Part shown: positions 51,074-63,958 of the stretch, one piece after another
Position numbering within the stretch: position 1 is the stretch's first letter
Layout of the letters: every line of letters begins with the position of its first letter
DNA from: Archegozetes longisetosus
Lineage: Eukaryota > Arthropoda > Arachnida > Sarcoptiformes > Trhypochthoniidae
Direction: 5' to 3'
DNA length: 64,000 nt
Assembly: GCA_018873245.2 (NCBI GenBank)
Contig: JAEMBT020000004.1
Location: forward strand, 9,668,652-9,732,651
Made by a program: the position numbers and the translations under genes
Notes under the pieces: generated by a model
What the model was told of the DNA's origin: nothing
The model's input: only the letters and a program-made list of their open reading frames with translations
The model's database searches: none

Positions 51074-52154
51074 CTGGCTCCTCATTTTGGTCCTATCATT
51101 CTTTACATACGCATTTGAAAACATCTAATGCAGTGAAAGCTTGTCACTCTTGGGAGCTTCGGCAACAAATTTTGCTCTTTCGCACCATTAGTCGATCTGT
51201 GAGACTCTTTTTTATACTTTCATTTCACCACTGAATTCTAAATGTTACGATTGGGACTTACTTTTCTGGGGATCAGGATAATGCTTCTACAGTCAGCCCT
51301 TCTATACTATATCAATATATAAAACAATATAGTATTCTGATTGCACTACGTCAGAACCAACATTCAAATTGAACCTAAATTACTTCGCATTGAGATCTTA
51401 CAGAAACCCAATACAACTCAACACTGACTACAACCAACATAAGACCCAAAATATCTTTAAAATCACATATGACTTCGATCATATCGATAGAAAGAATTAA
51501 GTTTAGCCCAAATTAAAATATCACTTAAAAGGATGATAGATTGCTATTGAATGTATACATTAATTTAGTGTTAAAGTATAGGCATTTTTGGTAAGAGTTA
51601 TTTGCAAAGAGATGATTAGAGGATGGAAAGCAATGCAATCCATCTTTGATCCTGTAGGGAAATCGTTGCAGAGATCGGCATTTTTCTTCACACTTGTGTT
51701 TAGAGCACATTTTTAGTAATGGTTGGTAGTAGCCAAAGTAACGCTAAGTAAAAGCCCTGCAACGAGAGCAATGGAGAAACGCATGGAGACACCAGGGTCT
51801 ATTACATCATCTCCACAATGAGATGCGAGCAAAATGCACCCAAAGGAATATATCTCAACTCTGGCTCTATGTCAGCAATAGCTTTGCTTCCAAACAAAGC
51901 CTAAAAGGTACATAAAACTCATTCAAATAACTCATATTCAGGAATAAACTCGAATAAAAATGAAGTAATCCACTCTTGGAAAAAGATACAAAATGATCAA
52001 TTGTCCAATTTTAGTCATTATAAAAATGAATTATTTACAGATTTCGATTAAAACATTAATGCTTGTGATAAATAGGTTATCACTTTGTCTTACTCTTTTC
52101 AGTTTAGTTAAATGACAAATTATTTGTTTAAATTATTACTATTATTAGTGATCA

Positions 52155-52160
52155 TTTATT
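52155..52160 (-). terminator. Poly(A) signal of NCAPH
   Basis: Minus-strand AATAAA about 16 bp past the stop codon, implying a very short 3' UTR. Confidence 0.6.
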
Positions 52161-52175
52161 TACTTTTAACATTAA

Positions 52176-55144
52176 TTAAATTTCTTGTTCAATAGAAAAG
52201 TCTTCGAGATCTTCTCTACCAATCAACTTAAGATTCTAAAAATTGTTTTAAGAAATGCATATAAGTCTCATGTCTTAACACTACACAAACTTTGAATCAG
52301 AAACTTTACAACAATATTCGAGTAGAAATCATTTAAATTCAATTATATTGAGCTTAGTCTAAAATATTGTGATAAAAGTTTCGATCCAAAGCTTCAATGA
52401 GAGCATCAAATGTTATTGATTACATACCCTTTCATTGCATAAATGAAGGAGTGTTACAAAAGCGATCGGAGCACTCAAATTAGTGGCCATGATCGGTGTT
52501 ATCTTCTTTGGCAGGTTTTGGTATAAATCAGTGAAATTCAAATTGGAGGGCAATTTTCTTGTAAGAGTTTGCTGTTAAACAGATGAAAAAATATATAAAT
52601 ACTGATGTGCTTAAGGATAGAAATTTTTGAGTACGATATAATTGATTACGAAATAGAGTAACTGCTATGAGTCAAATATATTTTGAACGCGATCTCTAGT
52701 CTAGAAAATGCATTCAAATGTTCGATATAACAAGTTTTTGTCGTAAGACGTGTTCAAATCAAAACTTATTAAACCATTTTTCAGAATAAGTAAAACTTTA
52801 GTAAACAAAATCATTTTATAAGTTCCTTGAAGTCTTAAAATTATGATAAAACGCTTGAATTTTTAGAAACTTATCTAAGCAAAAAATTATGAATTGAGAA
52901 ATAGTTTGAAATGACTATGAAGCTGAGTGAAGAGTCAGAAAACAGATGACTTACTTCGGGTGTCATTGGAGTTGCGGGTTCCGGACTTATAGTAATGACG
53001 TCCCACATCGCTCTCTTCAACTTTTTAACGTCCATTTTCTTGGCAAATTTGGCAAAAGTGATATTGTATTGTTGTATATCATAAGGCTGTTCAACTAGAT
53101 TATCGCCAACGAAAGGGAATGTGTCGCCAGTATTGGGATTGAGGAGTGAAACGGGAGCGCTTTGGGCTAACTCTAATGGATCGGTAAAACCAGCGGTATT
53201 TATGTCGTCGTCGTCGTAATCGTACCTATCCATTCCTGGAGAATTCGCAACGCCAAATGAGTCATTATTACTATTAATGGTTGCGTCCAACACCTCTTCG
53301 TGACTTTTAGCGCATTGGAAAGTATAATCAGGTTTGATGAAAGATTGCGCTAAATGTTTGGGATCAAAACCATGATCAGCAGGAAGTTGTAGATCGTTGT
53401 GGTCTTTTTGCCACTTCTGAAGTGTTGCTAATTTAAGTTTCAGTTCGCTTGAACCAGTTTTATTGAAATCTTCATCTAATTCTATAGTTGAATAATTGTG
53501 CTCAGTATATTGTTTTCGCTGTCGTCTAGACTTTCCAGTCTCTCCGTCGACTCTATCCTTTTTGTGCAAAAACGGAATTCGTTTCCAATGATGAGGACCG
53601 GCCCAAGTGCTCAAAAGTTTGGGATTAAAATAGGAATAATCATTCGGTTTGTCAGATAACATTTTAACGAGATCCCCAACACCCGACATATTGACTGATC
53701 GGAACAACGACTTCTTTACTGTTTCAGGAGCTTCAGGTCCGGCGTCATCGCTGGCCGCATCGTCATTCATATCGTCTGCATCAAAGACATCTCCTCCGCC
53801 CATATCTTCACAGTCCATATCGTCAACGTCTTCTACTTCTGCGTTCAAATCGAAATTAAAGCTATTTCTTCTAACAAAAGACGGGTCTTCTTCTCGAGGA
53901 ATAAAATCTAGACCGCATTCACGATTAAGAAACTCGAACGACGAAAGTTTGGGACATATTTGTGACGATGATTTTGAGATCTCCTCCAACTGATTATAAA
54001 GATTAGAAATGGACTGCATTGTCGACTGACATGTGATGTGACTGTTGTCAAAATTAAGTGAAGAGTTCGAGTCCAATAATAACATTCCGGAAGGATTTAT
54101 TTTCAAGTTTGCCATCAGTAATGAGTTAACATTTCCTACATCGAAAGCAGACGACAAGTGATGAAATACTGGGTCTATTTCTAGATTGGCTTCAATTTTG
54201 TTCACATTAAGTGTTTCTATATTTTGGGCCAAAGTTTTGATATTTCTTTTAGTAGTTTTTCTTTTCTTAGTCTTAGCATTATTTTCGTCCTCATTGTTCT
54301 GTTCATTATTTTCATCATTAATCTCATCATTATTATCATTATTTGCGGCCAAATCTTCGTTATTATTAGACCCGTTTTTGTTATCAAGAGCCATAACAAG
54401 ACTTGAGGCAACTTTTTGTGCTTCCGCGTGAACGGAGTCTACTCTATGGCAATAGATCTTCGCTCCAGCGTCGAGAGCACTTCCGGCCAGTTTGAAGTTA
54501 ACGAAGCCATTGGTTTGGCTTTGCTTTTCTTTAATCAGTTCCGACATGTAGTCAATCAAATAAAGACCGAAAGCATTCTTAGTATTGATCTTATTAGAGG
54601 CCGACAATTGGATGCAATGCGTGTAATGTTCGCGCAATTGGATGCCAGACATCACAACAGCAGTCGATCCGATGGCCGAACGCCTACTTGGGGTTCCATT
54701 ATTTAAATTCAGAAGACTTCTTCGTTGAGCGACTGCTCTATTGTTTTGTCGTTTTCTCCTCTCCTCAATTTCTTCGTTCTCATTAATTGGTGTCGCCGTC
54801 GGGACAACAACTAAGCCTAAACTCTTTCTTTTAAGAGCTGTTTCGACCACATCTCTATTAAGTGTAACCACTGGGTTGAGTCCCGAATTATTCAGATTGG
54901 AACTCATTCCATAATTGGTTGTTTCCATTGATATTCCATTGACGCGACCATTACTTAGTCTGACATCAAAATTATTAGAACTGTTTGCGTTAACCATATC
55001 TTCGAGCTGTTCCTCTTCTTCCTGATCTAGTACTGGTCGATTGAGTCTTTTATTTGACGGCTTCTTGGGTGTTTGAAAATCAACACTATCGTCAGAGTCG
55101 GAACTGTGGAACCTTTTATTACTTTTATTCTTCTTCAATGGCAT
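52176..55144 (-). CDS. NCAPH: Condensin I kleisin subunit NCAPH (barren)
   Basis: Three exons on the minus strand: 55144-52955, 52571-52428 and 52235-52176; 797 aa (human about 740). NCAPH/barren is the kleisin that bridges the SMC2-SMC4 heads and recruits the HEAT subunits for mitotic chromosome compaction. Family blocks are clear: EHYTHCIQLSASNKINTKNA (about 172-191) followed by FGLYLIDYMSELI, ICPKLSSFEFL, the acidic middle, SYFNPKLLSTWAGPHHWKR, FAKFAKKMDVKKLKRAMW, and the C-terminal winged-helix end IMATNLSAPIAFVTLLHLCN then NLKLIGREDLEDF. I found the last two exons by eye; without them the C-terminal SMC-binding part would be lost, since the long frame only reads into the intron after PMTPE. 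An Asn/Asp/Glu-rich stretch near 255-290 is low complexity. Confidence 0.95.
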
Positions 55145-55970
55145 AGCTTAGGAAAGAACTGTCAAAACAGTTAACGGACACTTAATTAACGACATTTTGG
55201 TCCATAAATGGCTTCATCTCTTACCTTTAAGTCAATAAACTTTTTAATAAAAGTTTTTATTTGAATAATGATTAACAATATTATGCAATAAATAGTTGTA
55301 AAACATTTCAAATCAACTATTTATTTATTTCTACCCAATAATAATAATAACTTTTGTTAAAAATAGCATTAAATGCGCGCCTCATATAATGGCGGTAACC
55401 GTCAACATTACTAAGGGGTCTTTTCTGTATTACTTGCGCTTATATAATAAGTTTAGGTTTCATTTCAAACAAACATACAGTTCGTTAACTAATCAAACTT
55501 GTTACGAATCCATCCAAAACCTGGTTTCGTCTAAATGTTTCTAAATCTAAACTAAATAATTATCTACTAAATGCGGTCATGATTTAAATCTCAGAAACAA
55601 ACAGATTTCAATTTTGGAAACTAACTTATTCAAAGTTAGTTTCGAATATTTATAAGTTATGAAAATTCAATCAATAAAACTATGGTAACAGCAAGTAGCA
55701 AACAAAGTTAGCGAATAAAACATAAATAAAAATATCGATTTAGTTTAATTAATTATATGATATCAAACAATTTACTATCTACAACTAACTTATTGATTTT
55801 GAAAACAGAAAATCTATTCAGCTCGAAATGTAGCAAAATTGCTTTATTTAAGAAAATCTTGCTTCAAAAGTCAGATGTTAGACAAACTGATTCAATACTA
55901 TAGGAGTTGTTTGATGAGAAAGTTTGCTAATGATCTCTTATGTTAAAGTTTGTCATTAGTTCGTAGCATT
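55145..55970. promoter_or_regulatory. Divergent intergenic region of NCAPH and ELMOD3-like
   Basis: 826 bp between two divergent start codons with no gene inside. Around 55373-55400 a short GC-rich patch reads ATGCGCGCCTC, then AATGGCGGTAACC, standing out from AT-rich flanks. ATGGCGG recalls YY1/Pho-type sites and the GCGCGCC core recalls E2F-like sites, which would suit a mitotic gene, but neither is proven. Confidence 0.4.
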
Positions 55971-57546
55971 ATGTCTCAAAAAGAAGATACGAATCAATTG
56001 AATTCTCAACAAAGATCTAATGGTATACTTTTCAACATAAATCAATTTGTTAACTTTTTTATTAATCTTCATTTTTCTCATCGGTTGCAAGATTACAAAA
56101 TAGGAAACGATGATTGGGATCAGATAAAAACTCTGCCACTGATTGATTTGAGCAAAACCTGTGATTCGTTAAATTGTGAACCAGCATATGAATCACGGGT
56201 CACAACAAGCGTTAATTTGGAAGAAGTTCTATCGTATTTTGACGCACTAAACATAAGTGAACAGTTGGTCAGTTAAGTTCAATTATTGTTGTCTAACTTT
56301 TTAGTTTACATCCAACTTATACGATACTGAATTTGTGTTTTACTATTGAAGTTCCTCAATAATCCTTAATAAATTGAATCTGACACCCAATGAAAAATTA
56401 ATTTTAAGCTTGAAAATAGTTGAGTTTAATACAATTGAAACCTTGGACAAAATTCAAGACGAGCTGATGTTGCAACGATCACTTGCGAAATTCAATAGTA
56501 ATTGTTACCCTATGGTAACAATAATAGTAGAATAAATGTTACTCAGCAGGTTTATCTTAAGTTTTAATTTAACTTTTAAACTCTTAAAACAGCGTACTGG
56601 CATAAAAAAAACTCTAAACTGAGCCAAACTCTTTTCATATTACACTTGATAATCATTTAGATACAACTTTTTAGATTTCTATTTAAATTGCTCTAAGTAG
56701 TCACAGTCACATTTTATGCTTTTTTAGAAACGAATTCAACCCGATTCGACCAGAAAAGGATTTTATGGTTTAGTTTCCCAAATATTTTGCTTAACTCCAC
56801 CAAAAATCGACACAAATTTGACTGACGAACGAAACAAAATATTTGCTATAGCACTCCATTCTTTCGATAATCAAGACTCGATGCAAAACAGGTTCTTAGT
56901 GACAATATACCAGAAGTTAACAGGAAGTGCTTTACTTGAATGTCGAAGATTTGGGAATCATTGGGAAGATGTGGGCTTTCAGGGAACGGATCCGGCCACT
57001 GATCTAAGAGGAGTCGGCTTATTGGGTTTATTACAAATTCTATTTTTGATATTGTCTCCTGAAACTTGTTTGCTTTGCAAAGAAATTTATAAACTTTCGT
57101 TAGATAAAAGACAACATTTTCCTTTCGCCGTTATGAGCACTAATGTAACTCAAATTGCTTTACAAATACTAAGAGAAGGGTTACTTAATAAAGAATGCAA
57201 TCAAGCCAAGTGTGTTCTCAGAGTTTTCAATTGGTTCTATGCGGGAGTATTCTTTCGACTGTTCAAGATTTGGAAAGAAAATGGCAAGACTATAGCTGAT
57301 TCTGGATATGTACTCAAAGGTATAACTTTCAACTTTAAAAATACTGGTAGAAATTAATATGAAATTTGAACATTGGTTACAGACTTACGCAAAATAGTTC
57401 GACAAAATGTTAAGCAAGTTATAGTTGATATGTTGAACTATAAAAATGAGCTACAGATGAAGAACAAGACCACTGAAAACGAAGATGATATCAATTTCAC
57501 CAACTTGGGTGATATGTTTGCAGAACTAGAAGAATATGAGCCATAA
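55971..57546 (+). CDS. ELMOD3: ELMO domain-containing protein, ELMOD3-like
   Basis: Four exons: 55971-56022, 56092-56267, 56728-57319, 57383-57546; 327 aa (human ELMOD3 about 380). ELMODs are GTPase-activating proteins for Arl/Arf-type small GTPases. The ELMO domain fills the third exon: KRIQPDSTRKGFYGL, FLVTIYQKLTGS, HWEDVGFQGTDPATDLRGVG (with the conserved Arg of the ELMOD GAP motif), FPFAVMSTNVTQIALQILRE and ADSGYVLKDL, all closest to ELMOD3. The start is the first in-frame ATG able to splice on. The 69 bp intron 1 is a multiple of three and has no stop, so it can be mistaken for coding; its donor, T-rich acceptor and typical length favour splicing. AATAAA at 57574-57579 is its likely poly(A) signal. 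It is tail to tail with the DOCK gene. Confidence 0.9.
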
Positions 57547-57882
57547 TTGTTCGTTTATTGTAGATTATATCAAAATAAATTACAAAATATTAAATTTGTT
57601 TGTAAAGGCAACTTAAAATATGCATAAATAATATTTAAAGTTGATTGCATGAAAGGCACTCACTCATTATTAGGCACTTAAGGTATAAATAAAATAATTT
57701 GTCAACTAACTGCTGAAAAAAGCATAGAATGGTCCCAAAAAATAAAAACATGACAAAAGGTTAAAATAACCGAGAAATAAAAGCAAAAAACTTGAATGCA
57801 TTGCATATCTCGAAAGACTAGAAAAAAATTGGATAATACTTTGCATGAAAATGTTATTTCTAAATTAAACTTGTGAAAGAAC
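57547..57882. other. Convergent spacer between ELMOD3-like and DOCK
   Basis: 336 bp between opposing stop codons. A + strand AATAAA at 57574-57579 and a minus-strand AATAAA at 57554-57559 lie almost on top of each other. If both are used, the DOCK 3' UTR spans the whole spacer. Confidence 0.45.
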
Positions 57883-60800
57883 TCAATTATCATTAATTGG
57901 GTCGTTTTGGTTTGATGGCACTGAAGAAGGAACAGGTCGATGCGGTTTCTTTGGAAGCTCTGGAGGAGATGAAGACTTGAAACGTGGAGAAAGCGGTGGA
58001 CTTGAACCATCTGGTAATGGAGGTGGCGGCTAAATATAACATATAATATTAATCAATCGAAAAATATGTGAAACGATGATTGACTCACTTTATTTTTGAA
58101 ACCTAAATGTCCCGAATTTCTTTTGGGCGCTACTAAAGTTAGGTCAACACCATTTGTTCCATTTTCATTTTCAGGTAAATTAGTGTAATCGGCATATGAT
58201 TGCTTTACTGGAAGTGGTGGCGGTTTGTCATCATTTTCATCCAGTGATATAGAGCTCGACAGATAGGGTGATAGAGACAGACTGTTAGACGACGCGCCAT
58301 GACTTAAACTACGAGTAGGAGAATGAGTGTTATATGATCGGTAATGTCCACTACTCGGTCGACTCAGCCTTCGATCATACTCCGTACGCAAAGGTCTTTG
58401 AGATGTCAATTGTTCTGATAATTCGATTACAGGTTGTGAGGCATTGTTTGAATTGTGCAACAATGTGCCTGACTCAGATTTAGGATATTCTGTGTACCAC
58501 TGAGACTGAGAGTTACTACTCTCATTGTTCGAGCGACGCAACAGTGTTCCGCCCTCTCTGCTGAACTGCTTTTTAGGCTTAGTTAATGTACCCGTACTAC
58601 CAAATAAACTGGTAGTAGACTGACTCGTTGAATTACTATTCGATAATTGGTTTGGTTTCATCCAAACCGATATTGATCGGCCACTGTTGCTCTTTGATGG
58701 GGTCAACCTATAAACACAAAATAATTTTCTAAAATTCTTACTCCGTAGATTGAATCGACAGCGAAATGTAATTTGAAAATTTTGAAGTATCAATATTTTT
58801 AAGGATGTGAATGAGGTGAATATTATAAATAAGGTACAATGACTTACGTATCACTCATTGTACTTTCGGTTGAAGTTCGATCGAATGCTTTAATTGGTAC
58901 AGAAGAGTGCAAAATCGGCAATTGTCTATTTTTATCGCTCATTCCACGTCTTATCTTGACACTAAATTTTTCGCACAGTTCTTCAGGTAAAGTTCGTTTG
59001 CCATATTTCTCTTCGACATTATTCCTCAATTTCGCAAAGGCTTCTTCCATATGATCATGAAATGGTCTCAAACTGGGAGGAGCTCTCTGTTTATGAATAG
59101 ATATTCCAACTTCAAGTAATGGGATTTGCATCGCAATCAAATTCTTCAGTTTAGTGATGCCTTCTTGATCTTTCCTGAATGGATGTTTTGCCAAATACTC
59201 ATCATTAAAGAATGCCTTTTCATAGTTAACGATTCCTCCCATGACTGCGGCGTCAACGATGCCATTCAAGGCTAAACTCAACGGATTTAGTGGTAACGCA
59301 GAATCAGAACGATATTGAAGAATAAGATTCTTGATCTTATTATTGCTGTTTTCCATTGTTTCGATTGCATTCTCTAATGGACTTAATTCATAGGTATTGG
59401 TCTGAGTGACAGGAAATCTTCTCAAAATCCCTGGCAATGCATAGGAAGTCAAAAGAGTAGTTCTTTCGATCCACATGTTAGCGAATTCGTTGTCTGAATC
59501 TCGTTCTCCTTTACGCAAAGGTCTCGAGTAAGTAAACTTTTGGACTTCATTTACTTTGTAATAGCGTAGGATCTGTTCATGTACTTGTTTTCCACGAAAC
59601 TTTTCTCTTTCTTGCATTATTGGGTCAACTTTGTTGATCTGTAAATATTGACTATTGAGTGATTCAGTGATTTCATCGCCCGGAGCACCCAATTTAGTCA
59701 TAAGCTGTGCGTTTGGAAATTGATTCAGGAGTCGACTACAAAATTCGCTCAATCTTTCGTATTCTTTTCCGCGATAAACAAATGTCTTATTCTGCAGAAA
59801 AGCAGGAAATCCTCGTCCATAATAAGCGACTCTGAAATATTCGGGTTCAGGTCTGGCCTGTTTCATGATATTATCATAGAAGGAGGACTCTCTCTTCAAT
59901 AGTTCACTCAAATGGTTGTAATCAAAGATTTCATTTTCGTACTGATGTATAATTTCTTTACAATAAGCGATTCCAGCTTCCCACAGTTTTCCTTTATCGA
60001 AATAATCAATAATCTCATAATACAAAAGCTCTTTTAATTCGCGATGAGTTTCACATTCAGGATATTTATCATTTCTCAACAGTGTTGGTAGGGGTTCGTC
60101 AGTCCATTTGAGAAGTTTCGCGTGAAGTGCTAAAGTATACGCCGCTTCGATATAGTTATCGCATTCCAGATGCAAGTCACATAACTTGTAAAGATATCTG
60201 ATATACATTTCTTTACGCTCTATTTCATTATAGAATTCTAACAGATTTACAGTACAGCTCATTAGACTTTCCTTGTTTTCATCATTAACTACAGACCGAT
60301 ATTCTAGTAATCGCCTCATAAGGCGGACAACTGTTTTGACAAAGAATAAACCGCTTTCTCTCATGGCTGAATGATGTTCACAATTAGTGCCGACAATTTC
60401 AAGAAATATATCCTTGAATTGTTCGTCACCTCTTCCGCCCTCAATTAGAGCATCCAATTGAGTAATCATTTCATTTTCAAATTGCTTAAAATTTCCTCTG
60501 CATTCATTTGTTCTCTGATGTGATGGACTCTCATTGGTGTGATATGAAGAAACTTGAAGAGTATAACCAGATTTGGGTGAATAGAACTCGCACTGCATCA
60601 TATCGAAGAATATAGGAATTGTTGCTTTTCTCAGTTCTGTTTCTGGTATTAAAGACATTTCGAGGAACGGCCCAATCATTGATGGCACGAACTGTATCTT
60701 GTATTGGCCCAAATTAAACCACATCGAACGAATCTCAAATGCCATCTCTCTTCTCATATCTTTATATCTTCCTATTATTTTGTTACGTTTGCTCTGAGAA

Positions 60801-63800
60801 AAGTTTTCCAATTGTAGGGCATCCTGTGTTAAGAATGAAATGGCACAATGAAAGAAGTTGTTCCACAATTGGACTTCAAATGGATGAAGAAAACGATCGC
60901 GAATACAGTGAGCGAAATTACGCAAAGCATTGAGTAATACACTGGTAGAAAAAACAAAGTATTATCAATATTATCGTTAACAAATTTTAGATTAACTCAG
61001 TTTAACTTCAGCTAAATTTAGCAGCAGTACAACTGAATCAATAAATTTCAGGCTAACATATTCATAGGCTAACCTGTTTTGCAACAAAATCATTTCATTC
61101 CAATCTTTGGGGAAAACAATTCTCACTAGATCTCTGAAAACAATCAGTATCTCCATAAGAAAATCTAGTAAGTCAATTTTGGTCTCAAAATGACTGATAT
61201 ATTGATTATAATGAAAAGGTGTCATTTGGCGAAAAATTCCTATCATTATGGCAACTAAATTGCCAACTAATGGATTTCCACGATCCATATCAATAAATGT
61301 TTGGATTACAGTTCTTGTCAGCGAAAGCATAATGTCTGAAATATCGTTTTGTGTGGGTCCGACGTCGCGTCCGGTCAACACCACCAACATATCACTAATT
61401 ATTCTAATACATAATTCGAATTCTTCTCTTCTCTCTAATAACAATCTTAAGTGATCGTTAATTACAGGAAGAAGTATTGATCTGCAATCGGCGTATTTGA
61501 TGAACAGTTCGCAATGAACGATATCATTGACGCACATCATCTTCTGTTTTGTCAGGCGATCCACTGGCACGTTGTTTATTAGGTCTGTCAATATATAACT
61601 CAATTCCTTCTCATTGAAAACGCACAGAATGTCGGTTAGTGCAGATGGAAAATACTTGAGACAAGCCGCATGAACTAAAAGTGTGGCATCAGATGTCGAC
61701 GCCATCATTGATGTAATTGACTGGAGAAGTTGTTTCAGAGACTCTTCAAACTGTGCTTTTCCTTTGCCACCATTCAGAGCAGCAAAAAGAACTCTCGACC
61801 GAACGATGAACTTAAAAATATATTCTAAAGACTTCATGGCTCTGAGCAATACTTCTTGATTTTCTTTCACTTCTTGCATTGAGTTTACTTTTTCAATATA
61901 GCTCTTCAACACAACAATAAGCTTGTTGTAAACAAGAGTAGCGCTAAAATTTTGTTCGATATAGACATCTAGAACTGGTCTAAAGTGTTGATATTTACGA
62001 TCAGATACGAGACCGATGATAAAAATGAGAGCCTCAAAAACTAGATTATCGTAAACATCGGAATCTGTGTTCTGCATCAAAATGTCAAATAAGGCGTCTA
62101 AAGTGTCCTGAAGGAACTTTACTACTTCTTCACCGTCAACTTTCATTAAGGCTAGTAAATTGGATTTAAGATTTTCCGGGTTTGATCGCCATTTAAGCAA
62201 TCCGAGTAAATCTATGTTTTGTGTCAATTTTGTTGAACAAATAACTGTTGAAATAGTAAACGAATCTTTTGGACTGACTACTATGCCGTTTGTTTGAAAC
62301 ATAGAGCAAAGTTGTTTAACACCTATTTGATTGATTTGATAGCTTAAAGTTGTTAATCTTGCTTCTAGTTCTTCGCGAGTTGAGGGAAGCTTAAGGTATG
62401 CGATATCGCCCTCATCATAACGCTTGTGATCTACTTTATAGACTAACAGGTCATGATACTGATCTCTCATTGTAGTCCCGTTTTCGTTCATCAGTTTAAC
62501 AAAAGACATTGCAAATGGCTTCTCTGATTTATCTTTGTTATCATTTGACGATCTGTGACGAAATGTGAACTTCAAGTGTCCGCCATAGAACTCTTCGATA
62601 GGAATCGATATTTTAAGTGTTTCCATCCATTTAGGTCTTTCCTCGTGATAGTAAACAACGCTCTTATATTCTGTCATTAATTCAGATCCTGCGCCATAAC
62701 TCAAACAATTTTGTAATGTTTGCGCTTTTTCATTGCACACTTTAACTGTTACTTCAACATTGCGTTCAGATTTTTTACTTCCTTTATTAAACTCTCCCTG
62801 AACTAGTGTTAAATATAAATCGTTTCTGATATCTCCGGGAAGTATGACTTCAGGAAAGCCCATTTTACGCGCCACTGCTGTAAACGGAGATACTAAGTGT
62901 GCGTACTCTTCTCTTATTTGCTTTTGATCGCCATGAAGTAGTTTCAATGAAACGAAAAGTCCCTGCCCTTTATGTTCTTTATGGCTTATTTCTCGAGACG
63001 ATAAGATTTTTCGAATAACAGCATCCAATGAGTCTCTTTCTCCACACTGTGCGAATGGGATGAAATGTTGCTTTTCTTCATCGCTATCAGCTCTGCCATT
63101 CAAAAACTCAGTGATGTCCATGGCTGCCACACCGAAAGGGCGCCTCAAACCATCTGAAGTTCTTTTCATGTTTTGATGAGAACTTTTTCTCACATTTCTT
63201 AATTCTTCTTTGATTTCCATTCCACCAATTCTTATCGTTTGACAGACCAGAAACACTTTTTCTCGTGCCAAGTCTTTACTTCCGAGGTCAGCGAAAACAA
63301 CACGAAGATTGTTGAGTTGATCTAAATCTCTCATTAATCCTTCTTTACCCCATTTCACCAGATAATTCTCACTAATAAATACGCCCTCTTTTCCATCATA
63401 TAATGTCATAAGAAGGTCGGCGTCTTCGCCTATTCGACAAACAAAGTTCTTGACCGTAACGAATAAATTATGGTTATAACGAGTTGACGATCGGTTATGC
63501 TTAGAGTCAACAGTGACTCCGTTTTGTCTAATGCGTTGAGTCGCAGATTCATGAGCTCTGTATAAGTCGATGGTACTCGTAATTTCGGGATTTAGGATAT
63601 TTCCGTGATCGTCGCGCACCACTAGGTCTAAACCTAAGATCCTGCAAATCAAAATTTTTCAAGATTCAGCTTTTCCATCAAATTTTTAGACTACATTTCT
63701 GGAACACTCATAAACTTTAATCATTTTAAAATTACAATCAAAAAGTAATGACTTTCACTAATTAAATAGATATTAAATTCAGCAAACTAATCATAAGAAT

Positions 63801-63958
63801 CAATTATCTAAATATAAACGATTTTGACTCACGCATTCCCCTGGTCTATCTTTGCGGTCACTCTTTGTTTAAGTTCTTTCATTTCATCCGCCGGAAGAGT
63901 TCCGGACATTATCTGTTTGCGCCATGTTATCAATTCTGACATCATTTCACGAATTACT
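57883..63958 (-). CDS. DOCK1: DOCK1-family Rac guanine exchange factor (myoblast city type), 5' end off window
   Basis: Five 3' exons on the minus strand: 63958-63833, 63641-61074, 60941-58848, 58707-58089, 58029-57883; about 1850 residues, in frame. DOCK1/mbc, with ELMO, activates Rac in phagocytosis, myoblast fusion and migration. Visible: the linker with [20 protein letters not shown], the DHR1 (C2, lipid-binding) domain with [18 protein letters not shown] (about 62400-62870), the helical region, and the DHR2 GEF domain (about 58990-60310) with [56 protein letters not shown] and [12 protein letters not shown]. The tail carries [19 protein letters not shown], close to the vertebrate DOCK1 tail, and a Pro-rich end ([15 protein letters not shown]) suited to CRK-type SH3 binding. 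These features fit DOCK1/2/5 rather than DOCK3/4. The SH3 and ELMO-binding N terminus lies beyond 64000. Confidence 0.94.

Larger units (their letters stand above)
46759..52175. other. 5.4 kb intergenic region downstream of EBF
   Basis: The first EBF poly(A) signal is AATAAA near 47213. No gene is supported. It contains a (CT)18 tract, a 23-bp minisatellite and a GC-elevated patch at about 51720-51890. Confidence 0.6.

Noticed and set aside
51713..51880. Minus-strand segment reading VEIYSFGCILLA, like protein kinase subdomain IX
   Set aside because: The match is one short motif. No kinase sequence lies either side and a stop lies just upstream, so chance is more likely than a kinase fragment. 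The GC-elevated patch itself may still be a regulatory element.
53649..54706. Several + strand frames of 60-114 codons
   Set aside because: They are antisense shadows of the first NCAPH exon, whose reverse strand is rich in Ser/Asn/Asp codons.
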